DNA from: Lentisphaera sp.
Lineage (GTDB): Bacteria > Verrucomicrobiota > Lentisphaeria > Victivallales > GWF2-50-93
DNA: 14,376 nucleotides
Reading direction: 5' to 3'
Assembly (NCBI GenBank): GCA_020721745.1
Contig: DYMC01000045.1
Span: 1-14,376 of the forward strand
A program made the position numbers and the translations under genes. Position 1 is the stretch's first letter, and the number at the start of each line of letters is the position of its first letter. The notes beneath the pieces are model-generated. The model was not told the origin of the DNA. It searched no databases and worked only from the letters and a program-made list of their open reading frames with translations. Shown here in pieces: positions 1-6,214 of the stretch.

Positions 1-4
1 AGAT

Positions 5-26
5 CCCGAGCCCAAAGGGCCTCGGG
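5..26. other. GC-rich hairpin at left edge
   Basis: CCCGAG-CCC, an AAA loop, then GGG-(C)-CTCGGG pair as a nine-base-pair stem with one bulged C. No T-run follows, so it is not a classical intrinsic terminator on the + strand. It could be the 3' stem of an upstream gene or an inner hairpin of a dispersed repeat whose right arm may lie at 46-60. The left part is outside the window. Confidence 0.45.
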
Positions 27-129
27 GCCATGCCCGCGAAAAGAGTTTTGCAATTCCCTCGGAGTGTCCTGTCCTGGCACGATCGGCTTGTCTTCAAAGG
101 CAACATGCTGTAGATTACGCAAAGGAAAC

Positions 130-1146
130 ATGAATAATCGAACGAACAATCACAAACCTCCTCTTTACGACATTGAGACGATATCACGTATTGCGTCCGT
201 CGAAATTTCAGTAATACGGGAATACATCAAGACAAGACAGCTGGAAGTGCTACCACGCGAATATCTTCCCACGAGGACGAGTCAAATGGTCTTCGATTTT
301 TTTCTCCCCGACCAAAAGGCATTCCCACACACACAAAGAAAAGAGGAACAAGATGAATCCATGGATTTCCAGACCAAGGAGGGGGTGAACGTTTCAATAT
401 CCAGAGAAGATGTATTCAAGTTCCTGTCCCGTATTCCAAACGAAAGCGTGGATCTGATAGTCACAGATCCAGCCTATTCTGGAATGAACCAAATGCTGAA
501 GCTTGGACGGGGCAAAATAATTGGACAATATTCGGAGAAGGGGGACGGACAAAAGCGGTTTGATGAGTTCCATGACACCAAGGAAAACTACGAAAGATTC
601 TTGGGCGAATGCCGCAGAATACTTAAAGCCAACCGGCATATATATATAATGTTTGATTCTTATTCTCTTCTCTCTCTAGCTCCAACGGTTAGAAATATCT
701 TCGATGTCAAGAACGTAATAGTCTGGGACAAGTTGAACATAGGGCTTGGGCATTATTTCAGACGCAGACATGAGTTCATCGTATTCGCTAGCAAGGGCAA
801 AAAGCGTCTTAATTCGAGGAATTTTCCAGACGTATGGCGAATAAAAAGGATTACTTCGGCTAAATATCCGACACAAAAACCAGTGGAACTTTTCGAAATG
901 ATGATCGCCGCCAGCGCAGAACCCGGATATACGGTCTTGGATCCGTTCCTCGGAAGTGGTTCGTCGGCAATTGCAAGCCTTAAGCGAGGCTGCAATTTCA
1001 TTGGTTGCGACGTTGCCAGTTCATCAATAAAAATATCCTCCGAGAGAATCAAGCAATTCATCGAATTGAAAAAAGACATCCTGCAGGCGGAAAACAAGAT
1101 AGAAGACATCCCGACAAAAAAGGCTCTCCTCAATGGCAAATCTTAA
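130..1146 (+). CDS. Beta-class DNA methyltransferase (type II R-M, N6-adenine or N4-cytosine) with N-terminal HTH-like region
   Basis: Transfers methyl from SAM to a base in DNA, protecting sites from the neighbouring endonuclease. I read 338 residues from ATG 130. Motif IV is TDPAY (DPAY at 113-116). YPTQKPVEL at 246-254 matches the motif X region, and DPFLGSGS at 271-278 is the SAM-binding motif I. The order IV then X/I is that of beta-class amino-methyltransferases. Residues about 12-40 (YDIETISRIASVEISVIREY...) resemble a MerR-like helix-turn-helix. ATG 130 is preferred over an in-frame GTG at 64 because AAAGGA sits just upstream and residues before it do not look like the family. A weak promoter (TTGTCT-17 bp-TAGATT, 88-116) may precede it. 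The 3' end overlaps the next gene by 14 bp. The block is AT-rich compared with the genes from 2784 on, which suggests transfer. Target base and sequence cannot be read from the sequence. Confidence 0.88.
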   Translation: MNNRTNNHKPPLYDIETISRIASVEISVIREYIKTRQLEVLPREYLPTRTSQMVFDFFLPDQKAFPHTQRKEEQDESMDFQTKEGVNVSISREDVFKFLSRIPNESVDLIVTDPAYSGMNQMLKLGRGKIIGQYSEKGDGQKRFDEFHDTKENYERFLGECRRILKANRHIYIMFDSYSLLSLAPTVRNIFDVKNVIVWDKLNIGLGHYFRRRHEFIVFASKGKKRLNSRNFPDVWRIKRITSAKYPTQKPVELFEMMIAASAEPGYTVLDPFLGSGSSAIASLKRGCNFIGCDVASSSIKISSERIKQFIELKKDILQAENKIEDIPTKKALLNGKS

Positions 1147-1483
1147 CAAGACGAAAACACTCTTCGCCTTCACCTCTCCCAGGACTATTGAAAAAATAAT
1201 CCCGGAGATTTGGCTTTTATCAGATAAGTTCTCGGGCAAAAAATGGGAGACATCCACCCAGATTTCTTTCTTCAATGAACTTTTCGGGTCAGAATCCTAT
1301 AAAGGTAGGGCAATGCCTTCAGACAAAGCTCTTGCGGCGAGAGATAGAATTACGAGGGCACCCAAATCCCTTGGTTTTGTTAATTTGATGCCAAAAATAG
1401 AAATCACTGAAGCGGGTCAGTCGTTACTGACTGGGAAAAGAATCCATGAGACGATAACAAGTCGGCATCAAACCATATCTTGA
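1133..1483 (+). CDS. AlwI/BstNBI-family type II restriction endonuclease, N-terminal fragment of a broken gene
   Basis: These 116 residues match the N-terminal DNA-recognition part of the AlwI family (Pfam RE_AlwI; members AlwI, PleI, MlyI, Nt.BstNBI) as I remember it: SPRTIEKIIPEIWLLSDKF (14-32), ARDRITRAPKSLGFVN near 69-84, and IEITEAGQSLLTGKR near 89-103. After about residue 104 the frame runs into unrelated residues and stops at 1481-1483. The homologous sequence resumes in another reading frame just downstream (GIKPYLELLRLTKD, translated from about 1464). Relatives carry about 25-30 residues between these points, including a F-L-x-Q-L-x-K-W-Q-type block; here only about 20 bp remain. This indicates a frame-shifting deletion and not just a single sequencing slip. 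The start ATG lies inside the methyltransferase 3' end, so the two were translated together. The fragment alone has no catalytic centre. Confidence 0.8.
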   Translation: MANLNKTKTLFAFTSPRTIEKIIPEIWLLSDKFSGKKWETSTQISFFNELFGSESYKGRAMPSDKALAARDRITRAPKSLGFVNLMPKIEITEAGQSLLTGKRIHETITSRHQTIS

Positions 1484-1505
1484 GCTATTAAGGCTGACCA
1501 AGGAT

Positions 1506-2750
1506 ATGGAATATCTGACGAAACATGAAACTGCAATGTTCTTTCTTCAACTCACTCACACAAAAAAATATAAAAACATAACCAGACTCATACTGAAATT
1601 CAGACAAAAAATCAAAAGCTGCAAATATAACAGGAAAAAATTTATAGACGATTATTTTTCAAAGCAAATTTTCAAGATATACAGGGACGAGATTGTTGCC
1701 AACAAGATAAAAACGAGGGAGTCCAAGTCCCCGGACCTGGACCATTTCATACGCACGAAAAAAAACAACATGCGAGACTACGCAGATGCATTCATTCGAT
1801 ATCTCAGAGCCACGTCGCTGGTATCATTTGATTCTAATTACCATATGGTCATAGCACCATCAAAAAAAGATGATGTGAATCATATCCTTGAAACCGTCTC
1901 CCGTTCCCCCAGGAGATTCCGTGATGAGTCGGATTTCAGGCAATACCTGTTTTCCGCCACTAATGTGGTTCTGCTCTCGGATTCTGTGCCGGCAATAATC
2001 CAACAGCTGAAAAAATTAGGAGCATTCCCATTCCCTGGCGACACCATTGACAAGCTCAAGGACATTCTTGAGGAAAAAGAAGGAGATGCTCGATTCGAGA
2101 GCATAAGAAAACAGGAACAGACATTAAGACACAATTATTCCGATTGCGATAAAATAATAAAGACCTTCGATGCCATACTGAAGAGAATCGTTCCGGATCC
2201 CTCGCTGTATCTCGAATGGAACGTATGGAGAGCGATGACCATGTTGAACTTCGCGTTGATGGTTAAAGCCAATCTTACCTTTGACATAGATGGAGTCCCG
2301 TTTTCAAACGCTCGTGGCAATATGCCCGATATTGAGGCGGAATACGAGGACTTCAAACTGATTATAGAGGTGACTCTTTCGACTGGACACACACAATACA
2401 ATATGGAAGGAGAACCTGTCGCAAGGCATTTTGGCAATGCCCAGGCAAAATCTGGAAAGGATGTATATTGTTTGTTTATCGCTCCAAAAATCAGCGAAGG
2501 GACATTGGCACACTTTTTCAATCTGAACCGAATGCACACGAGGGCATACGGAGGCAGGACAAGAATAGTTCCTCTAAACATCAATCAATTTACCACCTTT
2601 GTTGAAACAGCAAGAGACACAGACTTCAACGAACAGAAAAAACTACACAACTTCTTGTCGAAGAGCGTGGAGATTATCTCGAAAGTAGCGGACGAAGAGG
2701 AATGGGCATCATACATGGCTCGGAATGTTTCCTGTTGGACGGTCATCTAA
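1506..2750 (+). CDS. AlwI/BstNBI-family type II restriction endonuclease, catalytic C-terminal fragment (likely pseudogene)
   Basis: Cleavage half of an AlwI-family enzyme; relatives cut or nick outside a short asymmetric site. 414 residues from ATG 1506, but homology extends upstream in this frame to about 1464, up to an in-frame TAA at about 1455, so the ATG is an internal Met. The PD-(D/E)XK-type centre is intact: E237 (LYLEWNVW), D275 (NMPDIE), E288 (IIEVT) and E301 (YNMEGEPVARH). The spacings D+13 and D+26 equal those I recall for the active-site acids of Nt.BstNBI. YCLFIAPKI (332-340) and RIVPL (363-367) also match the family. The N-terminal recognition half is separated in another frame at 1133-1483. 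Unless the pieces reassemble as two polypeptides, restriction is lost. The stretch is strongly AT-rich (runs of A, ATA and AAA codons) compared with tlyA 33 bp downstream. Confidence 0.82.
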   Translation: MEYLTKHETAMFFLQLTHTKKYKNITRLILKFRQKIKSCKYNRKKFIDDYFSKQIFKIYRDEIVANKIKTRESKSPDLDHFIRTKKNNMRDYADAFIRYLRATSLVSFDSNYHMVIAPSKKDDVNHILETVSRSPRRFRDESDFRQYLFSATNVVLLSDSVPAIIQQLKKLGAFPFPGDTIDKLKDILEEKEGDARFESIRKQEQTLRHNYSDCDKIIKTFDAILKRIVPDPSLYLEWNVWRAMTMLNFALMVKANLTFDIDGVPFSNARGNMPDIEAEYEDFKLIIEVTLSTGHTQYNMEGEPVARHFGNAQAKSGKDVYCLFIAPKISEGTLAHFFNLNRMHTRAYGGRTRIVPLNINQFTTFVETARDTDFNEQKKLHNFLSKSVEIISKVADEEEWASYMARNVSCWTVI

Positions 2751-2783
2751 CCCGCCGACATCAACCACAAAATAGGCACCTGC

Positions 2784-3539
2784 ATGAAGAAGGAGCGCGC
2801 GGACATGCTTCTGTTCCGGAATGGCCTCGCCGAGTCGCGCGAGCGGGCCAGGCGCATGGTCATGGAGGGAAAGGTGAGGACAGGAAGCGACAGGCTCGTC
2901 GCCAAGCCGTCCGATCTGCTCCCGGAGGACACGGTTTTCATCGTCGAGCCGGACAGGGATTTCGTGGGAAGAGGCGCCTACAAGCTGCTTCCGGCCATCG
3001 AGAGACATCCGCCTCCCCGCATCCCTTTTGTGGCTGCGGACATAGGCGCATCCACGGGAGGATTCTGCGATGTCCTTCTGAGATCCGGGGCCGCGAGAAT
3101 CTACGCCGTGGATTCAGGCAGGGGACAGCTCCACCAGAAGATCAGGTCGCGCCCGGAGATCGTATGCATGGAGGAGACCAACGCCAGGCATCTGGACGAA
3201 GCCATGATAAGGGAAAAAATAGATGTCCTCACGATGGACGTGTCATTCATATCCGTCAAGAAGATACTTCCCTCGGTCGCACTCCTTCTCGCTGAGGAGG
3301 CGATGGTCTATGTGCTGGTCAAACCCCAGTTCGAGGCCGAGAGAAAGGAAGTGGGCAAGGGCGGAGTGGTGAAGGATCCGGAGGTGATAGAACGCTGCGT
3401 GCGGGATGTCGCAAATTTCGCCGTCGCCAACTTCGGATGGATCTTCCTCGAATCAATCCCATCCCCGATCACGGGGCCAAAAGGCAACCGCGAGCAGATG
3501 CTCGTCTTCAGAAAAGCCCTTCTCCATCCCGCCTTCTGA
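2784..3539 (+). CDS. tlyA: TlyA family rRNA (cytidine-2'-O)-methyltransferase
   Basis: SAM-dependent methyltransferase that in characterised members 2'-O-methylates C1409 of 16S and C1920 of 23S rRNA. 251 residues, the usual family length. An N-terminal S4 RNA-binding domain occupies about 4-60 (RADMLLFRNGLAESRERAR). The Rossmann methyltransferase core starts with GRGAYKL near 62-68 and the SAM loop DIGASTGGFCDVLL (about 88-101). LTMDVSFISVKKILPS, VKPQFEAERKEVGKGGVVKDP and SPITGPKGNREQML are family signatures. The AlwI fragment ends in the same frame at 2750, so the start must lie after that. ATG 2784 gives the typical MKK-x-R-A/L-D opening, though no Shine-Dalgarno is clear. Its last 32 bp overlap the convergent rnhC. 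Base composition returns to GC-rich here, marking the border of the R-M island. Some bacterial TlyA proteins are annotated as haemolysins; the rRNA role is better supported. Confidence 0.93.
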   Translation: MKKERADMLLFRNGLAESRERARRMVMEGKVRTGSDRLVAKPSDLLPEDTVFIVEPDRDFVGRGAYKLLPAIERHPPPRIPFVAADIGASTGGFCDVLLRSGAARIYAVDSGRGQLHQKIRSRPEIVCMEETNARHLDEAMIREKIDVLTMDVSFISVKKILPSVALLLAEEAMVYVLVKPQFEAERKEVGKGGVVKDPEVIERCVRDVANFAVANFGWIFLESIPSPITGPKGNREQMLVFRKALLHPAF

Positions 3540-4578
3540 AGTCCGCACGGGCTCCAGCAGGCGGGTCAAGAGGGATTCCAAGCAGCTCCTTCACCGTCTT
3601 GAAGTGCATCTTCGCGAAGAGCGGCAAGGCATCCGCGCCCTTCTCCGCCAACAGCCTGGACAGACACTTCTTCGCCCCGTCCCCGGCCCCCTTCGGCAGA
3701 TGCATCCCGGCCTTCCCGGAAAGCTCCTTCATCTTCTGGACGAAGGAATCTCTCGCCATGATCGAAGCGGCGGCGACAGCAACGTCGGACTCGGCCTTCG
3801 TCCTCTGGATCAGCTTTATCCTCCTGCCCCTGTCCATCAGGGCGTTCCTGATCAGACTCTCATGCCCGAACTTGTCTGATATGGCAGAGGCCAGGTCGGG
3901 CTTCTTTTCCATGAGGTTCTCTATCGCCCTGGCGTGCCCCCAGGCGAGGAGACGGTTGAGATTCCTGAATTTGTCGTATAACCTGTTGTATGCCTCGGGC
4001 CCGACGGACACGACCGAGTAGAGGCCGCCGCTGTTCCTCCTTATCTCGCGGGCCAGAAAGGCTATCTTCACGTCGTTCTTTATGCTCTTCGAATCCTTCA
4101 CGCCAATTTTCTTGAATATCCTCGAGGAGACATCGTCCACAAAGACCGCCGCCACGGTGAGGGGGCCGAAAATATCCCCCTTCCCGCTTTCATCCACCCC
4201 GGCATGCGGGGCGAATGGCTCCTCCGCCGCCGGCGGCGGATCGGCCTCGCCATATCCAAGCAGAGCCTTGCCGGTTATCTCCGGCTCGATAAAGTAGAGA
4301 ACCAGCTCGCCAGTCCCCTTTCCCTGGACGACAAGCTTCCCGCTCAGATATGCTGTCGCGTTGAGCTTCCCATGTGTGGCCTTCCAGTGCGCATGGGGGT
4401 GCTCCGAGAATGTCCACCCCTTCTCCCCCAAAGCCTCGGCCAGCCTGCACCGCTGCGGCTCGTCCAGCGCACACACGTAGGAGCTGGCACCCTCTGGATC
4501 ACCTTTCCCAATGAATTCTGGCATGTATCCTGCTCTTATGTTCGGATTAGTTTTGGATGTTTTCTCGTTTTGTTCCAT
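3508..4578 (-). CDS. rnhC: Ribonuclease HIII
   Basis: Endonuclease that cuts the RNA strand of RNA:DNA hybrids in the cytoplasm. 356 residues from ATG 4578. The N-terminal half carries the TBP-like substrate-binding domain of RNase HIII (GKLNATAYLSGKLVVQGKG, about 70-88), followed by a short Pro-rich linker. The catalytic domain opens with GVDESGKGDIFGPL (about 127-140), where DESGKGD distinguishes HIII from HII. D129 and E130 are the first two acids; the others are probably D235 (ISDKFG) and D265 (ESDVAVAAASI). A GTG at 4602 would add eight residues, but it lies inside the predicted -10 box (4601-4606), so ATG 4578 is the better start; it has a very short leader and no evident Shine-Dalgarno. 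The tail after MHFKTVKELLG is about 20 residues longer than I would expect and overlaps tlyA by 32 bp in the opposite direction. Confidence 0.92.
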   Translation of the reverse strand: MEQNEKTSKTNPNIRAGYMPEFIGKGDPEGASSYVCALDEPQRCRLAEALGEKGWTFSEHPHAHWKATHGKLNATAYLSGKLVVQGKGTGELVLYFIEPEITGKALLGYGEADPPPAAEEPFAPHAGVDESGKGDIFGPLTVAAVFVDDVSSRIFKKIGVKDSKSIKNDVKIAFLAREIRRNSGGLYSVVSVGPEAYNRLYDKFRNLNRLLAWGHARAIENLMEKKPDLASAISDKFGHESLIRNALMDRGRRIKLIQRTKAESDVAVAAASIMARDSFVQKMKELSGKAGMHLPKGAGDGAKKCLSRLLAEKGADALPLFAKMHFKTVKELLGIPLDPPAGARADFRRRDGEGLF

Positions 4579-4580
4579 AT

Positions 4581-4608
4581 TTAACGCTTGCACTAGCCCC
4601 ACTATAAT
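4581..4608 (+). promoter_or_regulatory. Sigma70-type promoter for the 4661-9801 operon
   Basis: TTAACG (4581-4586, four of six consensus bases), 16-bp spacer, then a perfect TATAAT (4603-4608). Predicted start is near 4615, giving a leader of roughly 45 nt to ATG 4661. Its -10 shares bases 4603-4606 with the rnhC -10 on the other strand, and a 12-bp AT palindrome (TAATATATATTA, 4605-4616) covers the shared zone. Confidence 0.5.
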
Positions 4609-4628
4609 ATATATTAAAGTTCTGTCAA
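4601..4628 (-). promoter_or_regulatory. Sigma70-type promoter for rnhC
   Basis: On the minus strand, TTGACA (4628-4623) is a perfect -35. After a 16-bp spacer comes TATAGT (4606-4601), one mismatch from TATAAT. Transcription would start near 4594, leaving a leader of about 15 nt before ATG 4578. It overlaps the oppositely directed promoter at 4581-4608. Confidence 0.65.
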
Positions 4629-4660
4629 ATATTTCCCATAATCAAAAGAGATATCGCTAC

Positions 4661-6208
4661 ATGACAAGCACAAGAACAAGGACGGCCTTCCGCGTTCTCC
4701 TCCTCTGCACCGTGGCTCTCTGCATCCATCTCGGGGCATCGGAGATATCCGAGACCAGGATGAAGAAGGTAAGCGCCATTATTGCCAGATTCAAGGAGGC
4801 GGGTGAGGATCTTTCGGATCCAGATGTCAGAGCCGCCGTATTCAAGGAAATATCGAAATTCTACCCGCTCGATCCGGAATCGAAAGCCAACCTCGTTGGA
4901 AGAGAGGAGATAGCAAAAATGGTGAGAGAGAAGGTCGCGCTCAAGTTCCCAGATGCCCACGACATCGTCCAGAAGAGAGCAAGGGAGAACGCCGAGAAGA
5001 CTTTCAAGAGGGCAAAGGTCAACGACTACATAAAGGTGACCTACGAGGAAGGCTCCAAGAGCTACACCGTGGAGGGCTATTTCTTCGGATACGGTGCCAT
5101 GGAACACAGCATAAACATCGGCGGAAACATAATCGCCATATTCGACCTCGTCCCGAAGGACAGGGCGAAGTTCGACGAAAAATACAGGGAAATGCAGAAG
5201 GAGCAGTTCGTCCAGAAGCAGATACGCGACTACTACTTCCGGAAAAACGAGTATTCGGTCGAACTACTCAAGCAGGAGAGGGAGGCCGTGGTCAAATACA
5301 ACGAGAACGCCGGATACATATTCGCGATGAACAAGTGGATGACACCAAGGGAGCTGGCGACAGCCCTGGCCGACTCCATGGCCAGCCAGGGACAGGTCGC
5401 GAAAATTGATCCGGTCCCAACGGATGAACCTGGCACAACCAAGCCCCCGGCATCAGTCCCCACCACCACCACACCCCCAGACAAACCAGGAGAAACTCCG
5501 GCAACCACTACAACGCAGGAATCCAGGACGAAAAGGATAGCCGATACGAGGAGAAAGGCTGAAGCGGACCAACAGAGGATAAAGACCAGATATGCAGGCA
5601 TAGATGCCGACCAGGGATACGGAAACGCGATATGGTGGATGAAGCACGCCGATGTCAATCTGCTCTTCGATTCCCTTGTGGACAGACCAGGAGAGGGAAA
5701 CTCCGAGACTATCACCATGGAGAAGGGTCCAGTCCAGAAAGTTGACCTCAATTTCTTCCATGGATATTTTTACAAGGTCGTGGTCAGCTTCAGAATCGCC
5801 GCTCCACAGGCGATGGAGATACTATACCGAAAGATAGTCGAGACCTACGGGAAAACCGACCAGGAAAAGCAGGAGGAGGAGGCCGCCAGACTCGCCGCGG
5901 AAGCCGCCGCCGCCGCCCCACCCGCCCCACCCGAGGGAAAAAAGGAGGGCGAAGCCCCTCCCCCTCCCCCCGAAGAGGTCGTCATCCCGGAGGAGATCAC
6001 CCTCACGTGGACAGGAAAGGAGACCATCGGCAGCCTATACGTCAAACTCACCCCCGACAAGAAAGCCTATTCAGCTTTCGTGCTGACGAAGGAAAATCCA
6101 AAGATTGTGGAGGAGGTCAAGGCTCTCATCGAAAAAGAAAGAAAGAAAAAAACCGATGAAGAACTCAAGAAGCTCCTGGACGAGTATGGCAACTTCAAAG
6201 TGAAATAG
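4661..6208 (+). CDS. Exported protein of unknown family with two globular parts and P/T-rich linkers
   Basis: I do not recognise this family. The start is ATG 4661 (515 residues): it follows the predicted promoter, has a weak AAGAG upstream, and gives a typical signal peptide (MTSTRTRTAFR, then hydrophobic VLLLCTVALCIHLGA, cleavage probably near 27). Upstream in-frame codons run into the divergent rnhC promoter. Residues 30-115 are charged and helical. About 119-165 looks like a small beta domain (VNDYIKVTYEE, GYFFGYG, INIGGNIIAIFDLV). 166-215 is a charged helix. 247-290 is a Pro/Thr-rich linker. About 311-400 forms a second domain with WWMKHADVNLLFDSL and LNFFHGYFYKVVVSFRI. 402-440 is a Glu/Ala/Pro linker, followed by a short beta-rich end and a Lys/Glu helix. 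It starts a three-gene unit and lies 6 bp before the FHA gene, which suggests an envelope protein; no catalytic motif is visible. Confidence 0.75.
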   Translation: MTSTRTRTAFRVLLLCTVALCIHLGASEISETRMKKVSAIIARFKEAGEDLSDPDVRAAVFKEISKFYPLDPESKANLVGREEIAKMVREKVALKFPDAHDIVQKRARENAEKTFKRAKVNDYIKVTYEEGSKSYTVEGYFFGYGAMEHSINIGGNIIAIFDLVPKDRAKFDEKYREMQKEQFVQKQIRDYYFRKNEYSVELLKQEREAVVKYNENAGYIFAMNKWMTPRELATALADSMASQGQVAKIDPVPTDEPGTTKPPASVPTTTTPPDKPGETPATTTTQESRTKRIADTRRKAEADQQRIKTRYAGIDADQGYGNAIWWMKHADVNLLFDSLVDRPGEGNSETITMEKGPVQKVDLNFFHGYFYKVVVSFRIAAPQAMEILYRKIVETYGKTDQEKQEEEAARLAAEAAAAAPPAPPEGKKEGEAPPPPPEEVVIPEEITLTWTGKETIGSLYVKLTPDKKAYSAFVLTKENPKIVEEVKALIEKERKKKTDEELKKLLDEYGNFKVK

Positions 6209-6214
6209 CTCGAC

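Noticed and set aside
64..129. GTG start extending the methyltransferase by 22 residues
   Set aside because: The extension is Cys-rich and unlike the family, and ATG 130 has a better Shine-Dalgarno.
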